Assembly (NCBI GenBank): GCA_900754445.1
Contig: CAAECW010000042.1
Span: 1 to 26,168, forward strand
Direction: 5' to 3'
From: an uncultured Collinsella sp.
GTDB lineage: Bacteria; Actinomycetota; Coriobacteriia; Coriobacteriales; Coriobacteriaceae
Length of the DNA stretch: 26,168 bases
The notes beneath the pieces were generated by a model. The model was not told the DNA's origin. It was given only the letters and a program-made list of their open reading frames with translations, and ran no database searches. Made by a program: the position numbers and the translations under genes. Of the stretch, positions 14,612 through 23,047 are shown piece after piece; the first letter of the stretch is position 1, and each line of letters begins with the position of its first letter.

Positions 14612-14620
14612 GACTCTCTC

Positions 14621-15304
14621 CTACTTATCGTCGGGCTCGGTGACGCGCTTGGTAAACGAGAGCTTGGACTCCTTACCGGCCATGAGCTTATGGATATTCG
14701 AGCGATGGGCCCACACCACGGTGATTCCGATCAGCGCCATGCAGAACTTGAGGCCCAGGCTGCTGTACGGAAAGACCGCGCAAGCAGCGATGGGAAGACC
14801 GATGGCAGCGGCTAGCGAGCCCACCGACACGTACTTGGTTATGGCGACGGCCACGATAAACATGCCGAGCAGCGACAGGCCAATAGGCCAGTACCAGGCG
14901 AGGATGACGCCCAGACCAACTGCGATACCCTTGCCGCCATGGAAGTTAAGGTAGGGCGAGAAGATATGCCCCCACACGGCTGCCAGGCAGATGACGCCGA
15001 GCATCCAGTCGCCGGCGGCACCGGGGGCCATAATGCTCACGGGGAAGCCATAGCCCAAGTCGGCAATGAGCGGACGCGCGATAAGGACGCAGATGGCGCC
15101 CTTAAGGCAGTCGAGCAGCAGCGTGAGCGCGGCCACCTTGGGGCCGGCCACGCGCAGTGCGTTGGTGGTGCCGATGTTGCCGGAGCCAGCCTTGCGAATG
15201 TCGGTGTGGTTGAACACGCGGCCCAGGATCAGTCCAAACGGAATCGCCCCGATAAAGAACGAGACCACGGCGCAGATGGCGGTCAGAAGAATCGGATTAT
15301 GCAT
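14621..15304 (-). CDS. plsY: Glycerol-3-phosphate acyltransferase PlsY
   Basis: A 227-aa multi-spanning membrane enzyme transferring an acyl group from acyl-phosphate to glycerol-3-phosphate to make lysophosphatidic acid. Three cytoplasmic family motifs are visible: KAGSGNIGTTNALR, HIFSPYLNFHGGKG followed by IAVGLG, and the C-terminal AHRSNIHKLMAGKE. About six hydrophobic segments are seen. The ATG at 15304 is chosen because AGGAG lies 7 nt upstream and the mature N-terminus starts directly with the first membrane helix; the frame extends to 15385. Its start overlaps the der stop by 8 nt. Confidence 0.95.
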   Translation of the reverse strand: MHNPILLTAICAVVSFFIGAIPFGLILGRVFNHTDIRKAGSGNIGTTNALRVAGPKVAALTLLLDCLKGAICVLIARPLIADLGYGFPVSIMAPGAAGDWMLGVICLAAVWGHIFSPYLNFHGGKGIAVGLGVILAWYWPIGLSLLGMFIVAVAITKYVSVGSLAAAIGLPIAACAVFPYSSLGLKFCMALIGITVVWAHRSNIHKLMAGKESKLSFTKRVTEPDDK

Positions 15305-16631
15305 CCTTTTGCTCCTTCTTCCTAAAGAAGAGTCGAATGGGCGTGCCGGCAAAGTCGAAGGTCGAGCGCATACGGTTCTCCACATAGCGCTGGTAGGTGT
15401 CGTTGACCAGGTCGCTGTGGTTGACGAAGAACGTGAACGTCGGCGGGTTGACGCCCGTCTGGGTCACGTAGTGCATACGCAGGCGGCGCTTGCCGTCCAC
15501 CACGGTATGACCGAACTCGCGCAGGTCGGTGAGGAACGTGTTGAGGCGTGAGGTGCTAATCTTCTGCGAGCGCGTCTTCTCGGCAGCGTCTACCATCGCC
15601 CAGATCTTCTCGACGCTGCGGCCAGTGAGGGCAGAGATGCGCAGGTACTGGGCCCAGGGAGCCATGACGCCCAGACGGCGGTCGATGGTCTCCATGCAGG
15701 CCTCACGCTTGCGGTCATCGTCGAGCAGGTCCCACTTGTTGAGCAGCACCACGATGGCGCAGCCGCGCTCGATGGCAAGACCCATGACCTTCTGGTCCTG
15801 CTCGGTAACGCCCACGGAGGCGTCGACGACGAGCAGCGCCACGTCGGCGCGATCGATGGCGCGCAGGCCGCGGACCATGGAGTAGTACTCGATGTTCTCG
15901 TACACGGTGCTCTTCTTGCGAATGCCCGCGGTGTCGACCATGCGGTAGTGCTTGCCGTTGCGCTCGACGACGGTGTCGATGGCGTCGCGCGTCGTGCCGG
16001 CAATGTTGGACACGATAGAGCGGTCGGCGCCCAGGATGCGGTTGAACAGCGACGACTTACCGGCATTGGGGCGGCCGATGATGGCGACGTTCAGCGCGTC
16101 GGGGAACTCATCGGCGACCTCGTCCTCTTCCTCGGGAAGCAGGGCCACGATATCGTCGAGCAGGTCGCCCGTGCCATGACCATGCAGGGCCGAGAGCGGC
16201 GTTGGCTCGCCGATGCCGAGGGAATAGAACTCCCAGATGCTGTCGTTCTCGCGATCGGGGTTGTCGAGCTTGTTTACCAGCAGAAAGACCGGCTTGTCGG
16301 AGCGCTTGAGCATGCGGGCGACCGACTCGTCCTCTTCGGTGACGCCGGTGCGGCCGTCGACCACAAACAGGATGACGGCGGCCTCCTCGGCGGCGGCGAG
16401 CGCCTGGTCGCGGATGGACGTGGCGAAGACGTCATCGCTCTTGAGCGGTTCGATGCCGCCCGTGTCGACGATGGTGAACTCGCGGCCGTTCCAATCGGCC
16501 GTGTGGTACGAGCGGTCGCGCGTGACGCCGCGGGACTCGTGGACGATGGCGTCCGAGGTCTGGGCCAGGCGGTTAACGAGCGTGGACTTGCCCACGTTGG
16601 GGCGTCCGACGACGGCGACGATAGGTTTCAT
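15297..16631 (-). CDS. der: Ribosome biogenesis GTPase Der (EngA)
   Basis: A 444-aa essential GTPase needed for maturation of the 50S ribosomal subunit. It has two tandem GTPase domains, with P-loops GRPNVGKS (9-16) and GRPNAGKSS (about 185), each followed by RGVTRD or AGTTRD switch I, DTGG/DTAG and NK(L/W)D motifs. A KH-like C-terminal domain ends with FRKK. The start at 16631 (MKPIVAVVG) has AAAGGAG 6 nt upstream; the upstream extension to 16802 lies inside the DUF512 gene. It is 10 nt after that gene. Confidence 0.97.
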   Translation of the reverse strand: MKPIVAVVGRPNVGKSTLVNRLAQTSDAIVHESRGVTRDRSYHTADWNGREFTIVDTGGIEPLKSDDVFATSIRDQALAAAEEAAVILFVVDGRTGVTEEDESVARMLKRSDKPVFLLVNKLDNPDRENDSIWEFYSLGIGEPTPLSALHGHGTGDLLDDIVALLPEEEDEVADEFPDALNVAIIGRPNAGKSSLFNRILGADRSIVSNIAGTTRDAIDTVVERNGKHYRMVDTAGIRKKSTVYENIEYYSMVRGLRAIDRADVALLVVDASVGVTEQDQKVMGLAIERGCAIVVLLNKWDLLDDDRKREACMETIDRRLGVMAPWAQYLRISALTGRSVEKIWAMVDAAEKTRSQKISTSRLNTFLTDLREFGHTVVDGKRRLRMHYVTQTGVNPPTFTFFVNHSDLVNDTYQRYVENRMRSTFDFAGTPIRLFFRKKEQKDA

Positions 16632-16641
16632 CTGCACTCCT

Positions 16642-18084
16642 TTAATGGGTAGGGTCAGTGGAAGTGTTAGAGTCGGCAGGCACAATGCCAAGGATGTGCT
16701 CCAGGGTATCGAGCAGCTCATGCGGCATGGTCGACACCACATGAACCTCGGCGCCGCGACTGGTAAGGCTTGCGAGTAAATCGTCACGATGATACTCGTC
16801 AAGCGTCATGCCGTCAGCGTTGAACATGAGCTTAGGCACAAAGAGCATAACCCCCGAGAGGTCCTGCGGCAGCTGTTCCAGAATGTCGCAGGCGACGATG
16901 AGGCCGGTCACGTCCACGTTGCCGCCAAAGTAGCGATTCTTGATGGCCGTGACGGTGCCGGCGAGCCCCTGCGGCGATTCCACAAAGCGGGCCACGGTGT
17001 CGCGTGCGCTGGCGCCCGAGAGGCACAGCAGGTGCTGGCTGCGAGCGGCGATGGCCTCGCGGACGCGGGCCAGTCGCTCGGCATCGGCGGCAAGCACATC
17101 GTCCGTCTCGTCCAGATACGAGCGGATCATGCCGATGCCGTCGTAGTACTGCGGGTAACCGTCGTAAAAGTCTGCCTCGGGCGGATCGATGCCGGCGTCC
17201 AGGTAGAACTCGTCGCTCATCTGGAAGGTGTGGCGGCCAAAACGCTCGAAGGCGCGGTCCTGGTAGGGACGGATCATGGCAATGGTCTCGCGTGCCAGTT
17301 CGGGCTTGTCGCTGTATGACCAGCTAAAGCGGTTCTGATGCTTGGTAAAACCGAGCGGCACAATGCCCAGGCTTGTGATTTGCTCGTGCTCCTCGCAAAA
17401 GCGCAGGGTCTTTTCCAGCTCTTCGCCGTCGTTCATGCCAGGGCACAGTACGATCTGGGCGTGGATCTCGATGCCGGCGGCCATGATGGTCTCGAGCACG
17501 TCCATGCCTCGCTGGGCGTTGCGGCCCATCATACGACGGCGGACGTCGGGGCTCACGGCGTGGACCGATACGTTCATGGGACTCATGTTGCGCTGGATGA
17601 CGTTTTGCACGTCCTCGTCGGTGAGGTTCGTGAGCGTGACAAAGTTGCCCTGCAAAAAGCTCAGGCGGTAGTCGTCGTCGCGAATATAGAGCGTTGAGCG
17701 GCCGCCCTTGGGCAGCATGGTCATAAAGCAGAACACGCAGGCGTTCACACAGGTACGCATGCCATCGAAGATAGGGCCATCGAACTCAAGGCCCCAGTCC
17801 TCTCCCGGGAAGCGGTCGAGCTCGACGGAGGTGACGGTGCCGTCGCGCGGGTCGAATACCTCCAAATCAACGGTGTCGTCGTCGGCCTCCCAAAGCCATA
17901 CGATCATGTCGGTGAGCGCCTCACCGTTGACCGTGAGCACGCGCATGCCCGGCTCGATACCCACATCCCATGCGGGCGATTCGGGACGCACATTCTTAAC
18001 GAGCGCGCCCTCACCCGGCTCGGGGTCGCGGCTGCGCCCGTAATCGGCCACCTCGGCGGCGTATGCGGGTACGGTCTGGTCCAT
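16642..18084 (-). CDS. DUF512 radical SAM protein with N-terminal PDZ-like domain
   Basis: A 480-aa protein of the widespread but uncharacterised DUF512 family. Residues about 25-85 form a PDZ-like region (ALVKNVRPESPAWDVGIEPG). A radical SAM cluster follows: Cys112, Cys116 and Cys119 in TCVNACVFCF, which would hold a 4Fe-4S cluster and bind S-adenosylmethionine. The rest (about 260-460) is the DUF512 domain with VPLGFTKHQNR and a C-terminal Rossmann-like part. The substrate is unknown. It starts 2 nt after the ispH stop with a distant AAGGAG, so translation is probably coupled, and it lies directly before der, as in many Firmicutes. Confidence 0.88.
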   Translation of the reverse strand: MDQTVPAYAAEVADYGRSRDPEPGEGALVKNVRPESPAWDVGIEPGMRVLTVNGEALTDMIVWLWEADDDTVDLEVFDPRDGTVTSVELDRFPGEDWGLEFDGPIFDGMRTCVNACVFCFMTMLPKGGRSTLYIRDDDYRLSFLQGNFVTLTNLTDEDVQNVIQRNMSPMNVSVHAVSPDVRRRMMGRNAQRGMDVLETIMAAGIEIHAQIVLCPGMNDGEELEKTLRFCEEHEQITSLGIVPLGFTKHQNRFSWSYSDKPELARETIAMIRPYQDRAFERFGRHTFQMSDEFYLDAGIDPPEADFYDGYPQYYDGIGMIRSYLDETDDVLAADAERLARVREAIAARSQHLLCLSGASARDTVARFVESPQGLAGTVTAIKNRYFGGNVDVTGLIVACDILEQLPQDLSGVMLFVPKLMFNADGMTLDEYHRDDLLASLTSRGAEVHVVSTMPHELLDTLEHILGIVPADSNTSTDPTH

Positions 18085-18086
18085 GG

Positions 18087-18986
18087 TTAGCGGCAAAGCT
18101 CCTTGATGCGCTCGACGGCGCGCTCGATGTGTTCTTGCGGGGTGGAGGCTCCGGCAGTGATGCCGATGTGGCGCGCGTTGGCAAACCATGCGGCCTGGAG
18201 CTCGGAAGCTTCCTCGATGTGATACGTGCGCTCGCAGGCGTCTGCGCAAATCTGCGCCAGGCGGCGCGTGTTGCCCGAGTTCTTGCCGCCCACGACGACC
18301 ATGCAGTCGCAGCGGTTAGCAAGTGCGGCGGCTGCCTGCTGGCGCTCGCTCGTGGCTGCGCAGATGGTGTTGATCACGCGTAGTTCCTGCACGCGCGGGG
18401 TGATGGCAGCCACAACCTCGGCGAGGTTCTGCGCGGTCTGGGTGGTCTGCACGACGAGGCCCACCTTGCCCTTGAGCGACAAGGCGTTGGCGTCGGCGGC
18501 ACAGCTCACGACCTGCGCGTCATCGCCGGCGTGACCCAGAATGCCCTCGACCTCGGGATGCCCCGGCTCACCCACGACGAGTACGCGATAGCCCTCGCGC
18601 ACCAGCCGCTCGGCGGCCACGTGGACCTTCTTGACGTAAGGGCAGGTGGCGTCGATCACGTTGAGGCCGCGCTTGCGGGCAGCATCGATGACCTGCGGCA
18701 CCACGCCGTGGGCGCGGATGATCACGGTGCCGGTTGCTGCGTCGTCCAGGGTTTCGGCCAAGCCAACGCCTGCCTCAGCGAGCTCGCGTACCACGATGGG
18801 GTTATGGATGAGCGGACCCAAGGTATGGACCTGAGTGCACTCTCCTGCCTGCGGCGCGGCCGCCAGCGCCATATCGAGCGCACGCTGTACGCCGTAGCAA
18901 GTGCCGGCGTGGGCGGCGATCTCGATGGTAGGCGCGGTTGCCTGGTCGGACGCAGTCGCGGCGGTGTTCGTCACATTCTCGCTCAT
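18087..18986 (-). CDS. ispH: 4-hydroxy-3-methylbut-2-enyl diphosphate reductase
   Basis: A 299-aa iron-sulfur enzyme performing the last step of the MEP isoprenoid pathway, making IPP and DMAPP. The three cluster cysteines are Cys30 (GTCYGV), Cys115 (DATCPYV) and Cys209 (NTICAAT). The conserved RAHG and the TSERQ segment are present. The N-terminal 18 residues (A/T-rich) are not part of the family core. The start at 18986 is chosen over an in-frame ATG at 19016 that lies within plsC; it falls 2 nt after the plsC stop. No S1 domain fusion is seen. Confidence 0.96.
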   Translation of the reverse strand: MSENVTNTAATASDQATAPTIEIAAHAGTCYGVQRALDMALAAAPQAGECTQVHTLGPLIHNPIVVRELAEAGVGLAETLDDAATGTVIIRAHGVVPQVIDAARKRGLNVIDATCPYVKKVHVAAERLVREGYRVLVVGEPGHPEVEGILGHAGDDAQVVSCAADANALSLKGKVGLVVQTTQTAQNLAEVVAAITPRVQELRVINTICAATSERQQAAAALANRCDCMVVVGGKNSGNTRRLAQICADACERTYHIEEASELQAAWFANARHIGITAGASTPQEHIERAVERIKELCR

Positions 18987-18988
18987 GG

Positions 18989-19717
18989 CTAGAACCTGCC
19001 CGGATGCTCGGCGCACAGCTCGTCTCGCATAGCGTAGACGCGGTTCATGGCCTCGGACTCAAACCATTCCAGGCGCTCCGTGCGTTTAAGCCCGGCCGGT
19101 GCGTCGGAAAGCGAGACGGCCTTGCCGGCGCGGATCCAGCATTTCTTGGGACGCATGATCTTTTTTCCCGCGGGCGTGATGTCGGACCAGCCGCAAATGG
19201 CGAGCGGGTTCACAGGTGCCTTGCCCATCTGAGCGATGAGCGCAAAACCGCCGTGGACCTCGGGCTTGATCTCGCGCGAGCGGATGCGCGTGCCCTCGGG
19301 GAAGATCAGAACGTCCTCGCCGCGCTGCAGCGCATGCTGGGCGGCGCGCAGGCACTTCATATCTGCAGCACCACGCTCCACGGGGATGCCGCCAACGCGG
19401 CTAAAAGCCCAGCGCACAATCTTGCTCTTGGCGAACTCGGACTTAAAGATGGGACGAATGCGGCGCCCCCCAAAGAACAGCGCCGTCTCCACGGCCAAGA
19501 GCTCGGCCATCGAGGTGTGGTTGCAGATGACCACGCTTCCGCGGCCGTCCTGGCGCTCAAACAGCAGGTCAGCGTCCTCGACCTTCCAACGCCACATGAG
19601 CTTGGAGAAGACCCACAGAATAGCCATGACTACGACGACGGTGCCGCGGATGAGCGCTGGGAACTCTGCATAAGGAGCGTTGTAATAATCCTCGGGCGTC
19701 TGCTTAAACAGGCGCAT
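18989..19717 (-). CDS. plsC: 1-acyl-sn-glycerol-3-phosphate acyltransferase (PlsC/LPLAT family)
   Basis: A 242-aa membrane-bound acyltransferase that acylates lysophosphatidic acid to phosphatidic acid. A hydrophobic segment lies at 22-40. The catalytic motif is NHTSMAE (66-72), which gives HX4E where the family normally has HX4D. The glycerol-phosphate-binding FPEGTR is at 139-144, and the third motif VNPLAI follows. Length is typical. It sits 3 nt after cmk and 2 nt before ispH, the cmk-plsC-ispH order known from Clostridia. Because of the Asp-to-Glu change in the first motif, activity should not be taken for granted, though Glu could act as a general base partner. Confidence 0.88.
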   Translation of the reverse strand: MRLFKQTPEDYYNAPYAEFPALIRGTVVVVMAILWVFSKLMWRWKVEDADLLFERQDGRGSVVICNHTSMAELLAVETALFFGGRRIRPIFKSEFAKSKIVRWAFSRVGGIPVERGAADMKCLRAAQHALQRGEDVLIFPEGTRIRSREIKPEVHGGFALIAQMGKAPVNPLAICGWSDITPAGKKIMRPKKCWIRAGKAVSLSDAPAGLKRTERLEWFESEAMNRVYAMRDELCAEHPGRF

Positions 19718-19720
19718 GGG

Positions 19721-20407
19721 CTACCTCCTTTGGTTGATGAGGTCCTCGATTATCGAGACGACCTCATCGATGGTGTGGGCGGTGGAGTCGACGTGCACGG
19801 CGTCCTCGGCGGGCACGAGCGGTGCGACCTCGCGGCTGCTGTCGAGCTTGTCGCGCTGCTTGAGGGCGCCGAGGGTCTCGTCGACCTCGGCCTCGAGCTG
19901 CTCTTCGGTGAGCGGTTGGGCGTCGTTTTGGTGGCGCTGCAGCACGCGGCGGCGGGCGCGCTCGCGCGGGTCGGCGGTCAGGAAGACCTTGACCTGTGCG
20001 TTAGGGAACACGACGGTACCGATGTCGCGACCCTCGGCCACGATATCGCGGTCCTCGGCGGCGCGGCGCTGGTGGATGAGCATGGCGGCGCGCACGCCCG
20101 GGTAGGCCGAGACCTTGGACACGTTGGCGTCGACCTGCGGGGTACGAATGGCGGCCGAAGCGTCCTGGCCGTCGATGGTCAGGCGGGTGTCTTCGCCAGT
20201 GCCGTTGGTAAAGCGGATTTCGATCTGCTCGGCGAGGGCGTCGATGGCCGTCTCGTCGTCCAGATCGATGCCGCGGTCGAGCGCGGCGAAGGTGACGGCG
20301 CGATACATGGCGCCCGTGTCGAGCTTGTTAAAGCCCAGCTGGCGGGCGATCTCCTTGGCGATGGTGGACTTGCCGGAACCGGCGGGGCCGTCGATGGCGA
20401 CGATCAT
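19721..20407 (-). CDS. cmk: Cytidylate kinase
   Basis: A 228-aa nucleoside monophosphate kinase, making CDP/dCDP from CMP/dCMP and ATP. The P-loop is GPAGSGKST (7-15). LDTGAMYRAVT, the NMP-binding insert (about 60-100), and EGRDIGTVVFP are family-specific, and the lid segment RARRR follows. Length is normal. CMP is released by the PgsA-type reaction elsewhere in the window, so the product can return to lipid synthesis as CTP. It starts 66 nt after rluB. Confidence 0.96.
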   Translation of the reverse strand: MIVAIDGPAGSGKSTIAKEIARQLGFNKLDTGAMYRAVTFAALDRGIDLDDETAIDALAEQIEIRFTNGTGEDTRLTIDGQDASAAIRTPQVDANVSKVSAYPGVRAAMLIHQRRAAEDRDIVAEGRDIGTVVFPNAQVKVFLTADPRERARRRVLQRHQNDAQPLTEEQLEAEVDETLGALKQRDKLDSSREVAPLVPAEDAVHVDSTAHTIDEVVSIIEDLINQRR

Positions 20408-20473
20408 GCAATGCTTCCTTTCGATGGTTGACGTGCTGGTATGGTTCGCAGGCGTTGGGGCGCGGCGGGTTGC

Positions 20474-21436
20474 CTAACCCGTGTAGCGCTCGCGGTAGGT
20501 GTTGCGCTTGGGTGCGGAGCCGTGGCTGCCGTGGTGGCGCGTGCGGCTGGCGGGCGTGTCTTGGGGCTTGCCACCGCGCTTGGCGCTGGCCTGCTTGGGC
20601 GGGATACCGCCGCTTTTGAGGATCTGCACCTCGCGGTCGGTGAGTTCGCGCCAGGAGCCCTTGACCACGTCCTTGAGCTCCAGGCCGGCAAAGTTGCAGC
20701 GGTGCAGGCGGATCACTGGGTGGTGGATCTTGCTCAGCATGCGTTTGACCTGATTCTTGCGGCCCTCGCGGATGATGACCTCCACGGCCGTGGTGCCGGG
20801 CTTGACGCCTTGCGGAGCCACAGCCTCTGCCTCGCGCGCGTTAATGACGCGGCAGATCACCGGCTGGCATAGGCCGTCGTCGAGCTCTATGCCGCGACGC
20901 AGCGGCTCAAGATCGCGGTCGGTTAGCTGCCCGTCCACGAGTGCCTGGTAGGTCTTGTAGACATGCTTGCTGGGGTGCAGCAGATCCTGCGACAGGTCGC
21001 CGTCGGTGGTAAAGAGCAAAAGGCCCGTGGTGTCGCGGTCCAGGCGACCCACCGGGAAAAGTCCCGGAAAGCGGTCGCGCGGTACCAGGTCGGCCACGCA
21101 AGGGCGCTCCTGCGGGTCGCTCATGGTGGTGAGGTAGCCGGTCGGCTTGTAGAGCATCAGGTACACGGCGCCTTGGTTGAGCTTGACGGGCATGCCGTCG
21201 ACCTCGATGTGATCGCGGTCGACGTCGACCTTGGTGCCCAGCTCGGTCGCGACCTCGCCGTTGACGGTCACTCGGCCGGCGGTCATCAGGTCCTCCGAGC
21301 CGCGGCGGCTTGCCATGCCCGCGCGCGCCAAAAAGCGCTGCAGGCGCATCGTGTGCGGGTAGACGGGCTGGGCGTTGGTTGCGGGTACTGCGTTGCCCAT
21401 GGCGCGCGTCTCCTCTACTTCGTTAGTCCTCGTCAT
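20474..21436 (-). CDS. rluB: 23S rRNA pseudouridine synthase, RluB-like
   Basis: A 320-aa RsuA/RluB-type enzyme isomerising a uridine of 23S rRNA. An S4 RNA-binding domain (about 30-75, MRLQRFLARAGMASRR) precedes the catalytic domain, with the nucleophilic Asp in VGRLDRDTTGLLL. The C-terminal 45 residues are basic and low in complexity (K/R/P/G/S), perhaps aiding RNA binding. Start choice: ATG at 21436 has GGAGG 6 nt upstream and overlaps scpB by 14 nt; ATG at 21400 (308 aa) also has GAGGAG 9 nt upstream. Both are credible; the first is reported. The exact target uridine is inferred from family only. Confidence 0.9.
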   Translation of the reverse strand: MTRTNEVEETRAMGNAVPATNAQPVYPHTMRLQRFLARAGMASRRGSEDLMTAGRVTVNGEVATELGTKVDVDRDHIEVDGMPVKLNQGAVYLMLYKPTGYLTTMSDPQERPCVADLVPRDRFPGLFPVGRLDRDTTGLLLFTTDGDLSQDLLHPSKHVYKTYQALVDGQLTDRDLEPLRRGIELDDGLCQPVICRVINAREAEAVAPQGVKPGTTAVEVIIREGRKNQVKRMLSKIHHPVIRLHRCNFAGLELKDVVKGSWRELTDREVQILKSGGIPPKQASAKRGGKPQDTPASRTRHHGSHGSAPKRNTYRERYTG

Positions 21437-22142
21437 GCATATCCTCCGAGGTTTCGTCGATGACCAGCGTATCCTCGTCCTCGACTGCCGCAACATCGGT
21501 ATCGAGCAGTTCGCGCTCTTCGTCCAGGTCCTCGGCCTGTTCCTCGAGTGTGGACTGAATACTACGGCCGCTCAGACGCTCGCGGATAAACTGACGCGAC
21601 TGCTCGTCGGGGGCAAATTGCTCCAGATCGGGCAGGTCGCGGGTGGAACGCAGACCGAACTTTTCCAAGAAGGCGTTGGTCGTGCCGTAGATGATGGCTT
21701 GACCGCGCTGGGGGTCACGGCCGAGCTCGCGCACCAGACCCTTGTCGACGAGCGACGCGATGACGCCGTCGGAGTTGACGCCGCGGATGCCCTTGACCAC
21801 CTCGCGCGTAACGGGCTGGTGGTATGCGATGACGGCAAGGGTTTCGAGCGCCGCCTGCGACAACTTTTGCGTATCCCAGCTCAGCACGTAAGCCTCGACC
21901 ACATCGTGGTAGGCGGGGTGCGTAAACAGGCGCCAGCCGCCGGCGACCTCGCGCAGCTGAAAGCCACGGTTGGCCTCCTCGTACTCAACCTTGAGCTCGG
22001 CGAGCAGCGACGCGCACTCGCCGGGGGCGATATCCAGTGCGCCGGCCAGCGCGGGCGCACTCACCGGGTCGCTCGACACCAGCAGCAGTGCCTCGAGGGC
22101 GCCTTTGAGGCTGTTTGCCTCCAGCGTGGAAAGGGTTGACAT
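21423..22142 (-). CDS. scpB: Segregation and condensation protein B
   Basis: A 239-aa ScpB, a dimeric winged-helix partner of ScpA and SMC in the bacterial condensin complex. Two winged-helix domains cover about 8-165: LKGALEALLLVSSDPVS at the start, QAALETLAVIAYHQPVTR, then RGVNSDGVIASLVDKGLV. The last 60 residues are acidic and probably disordered. It lies 11 nt after scpA, the usual partner, and overlaps the predicted rluB start. Confidence 0.96.
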   Translation of the reverse strand: MSTLSTLEANSLKGALEALLLVSSDPVSAPALAGALDIAPGECASLLAELKVEYEEANRGFQLREVAGGWRLFTHPAYHDVVEAYVLSWDTQKLSQAALETLAVIAYHQPVTREVVKGIRGVNSDGVIASLVDKGLVRELGRDPQRGQAIIYGTTNAFLEKFGLRSTRDLPDLEQFAPDEQSRQFIRERLSGRSIQSTLEEQAEDLDEERELLDTDVAAVEDEDTLVIDETSEDMHDED

Positions 22143-22153
22143 GGTTGCGGCTC

Positions 22154-22963
22154 CTATTCGGTGAGCTCAGGGCCCTCGCCGGGCACGTATGCCTCGGCGC
22201 CCTCGACGCGGTTGATTTGAATGGTTCCAAAGATCTCGTCCTGGCTCAGCGTGAGCGAGCCGCGCTTGGCGAGCTCGAGCATGGCCAGGAAGGTGACGAC
22301 GAGCTGCTCGGTGGTGGCGTCGCCGTCCAACAGCTCGCGGAAGGTGCAGGTTTGGTGCGCCATGGTAAAGCGGTCGACCGAGGCCACGGTCAGGTCGAGC
22401 GGCACGCGATGGGGTGCCACGTGCTCGGCCTCCAGCAAAAAGGTCTGTCGCTTGCCGTCCAGGTCGGCACAGATGACAGCCAGGCCGCGCAGGGTGATGC
22501 CGGCTAGATAGTCGGGCATGAGGCCCAAGAACTCGGGATCGGGGCCAGCCACACGCGGGTGCATGCGGCTTTCGGCCTGCATGCGGGCACCGAGGGCTGC
22601 CGCCGCGCCCTTAAACTGCTTGTAGGCGATCAGGCGCTGGATCAGGACCTCGCGTAGGGCGTCGCCGTCGAGCGCACTGAGTTCTTCGAGGTCTTCGTCG
22701 TCCTCGTCATCGTCGATGGTTTTGCTGGGAGTCTCCTGCGGCACCAGCGAGGCGGCCTTGATGTCCAAAAGGGTCGCCGCAACCAGCAAAAAGTCGCTCG
22801 CCACGTCCAGGTCCAGCGCCTCGATGCGCTCGGCCTCGGCCAGGTATTGCTCGGCCACCTCGCTAATGGAGATGGCGCCGATATCTACTTTTTGGCGGGT
22901 TACCAGCTGCAGGAGCAGGTCGAACGGTCCGCTGTAGACCTGCGTCGACACGCGATACGACAT
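22154..22963 (-). CDS. scpA: Segregation and condensation protein A
   Basis: A 269-aa ScpA, the kleisin that bridges SMC heads. The N-terminal YSGPFDLLLQLVTRQKVDIGAI segment binds the SMC neck, and LDVASDFLLVAATLLDIKA is characteristic. An acidic linker (DDDEDDEDLEEL) precedes the C-terminal winged helix, with LAMLELAKRGSLTLSQDEIFG. The start has AAAGGAGG 6 nt upstream, the strongest ribosome-binding site seen in the window. An 84-nt gap separates it from the M50 peptidase gene, the largest gap in the run. Confidence 0.96.
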   Translation of the reverse strand: MSYRVSTQVYSGPFDLLLQLVTRQKVDIGAISISEVAEQYLAEAERIEALDLDVASDFLLVAATLLDIKAASLVPQETPSKTIDDDEDDEDLEELSALDGDALREVLIQRLIAYKQFKGAAAALGARMQAESRMHPRVAGPDPEFLGLMPDYLAGITLRGLAVICADLDGKRQTFLLEAEHVAPHRVPLDLTVASVDRFTMAHQTCTFRELLDGDATTEQLVVTFLAMLELAKRGSLTLSQDEIFGTIQINRVEGAEAYVPGEGPELTE

Positions 22964-23013
22964 TTTCGACCTCCTTTGACGGCGCCTTCGCGGCGCGGTT
23001 TGGGTGCATGTTG

Positions 23014-23032
23014 CGACCGTTTTGCACGGTCG
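23014..23032. other. Small hairpin in the M50-scpA gap
   Basis: CGACCGT (23014-23020) and ACGGTCG (23026-23032) pair perfectly around a 5-nt loop. There is no T-run on the minus strand, so termination before scpA is unlikely. It could be an RNA-processing or pausing site, or chance in GC-rich DNA. Confidence 0.35.
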
Positions 23033-23047
23033 ACCTGTAAGTTTACC

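Noticed and set aside
18938..20431. Plus-strand open frame of 497 codons
   Set aside because: It is antisense to plsC and cmk, whose catalytic motifs are intact; it has no recognisable domain and no ribosome-binding site.
22964..23047. Riboswitch or terminator before scpA
   Set aside because: Only a 7-bp hairpin and GC-rich sequence are seen, with no T-run and no conserved aptamer-like pattern.
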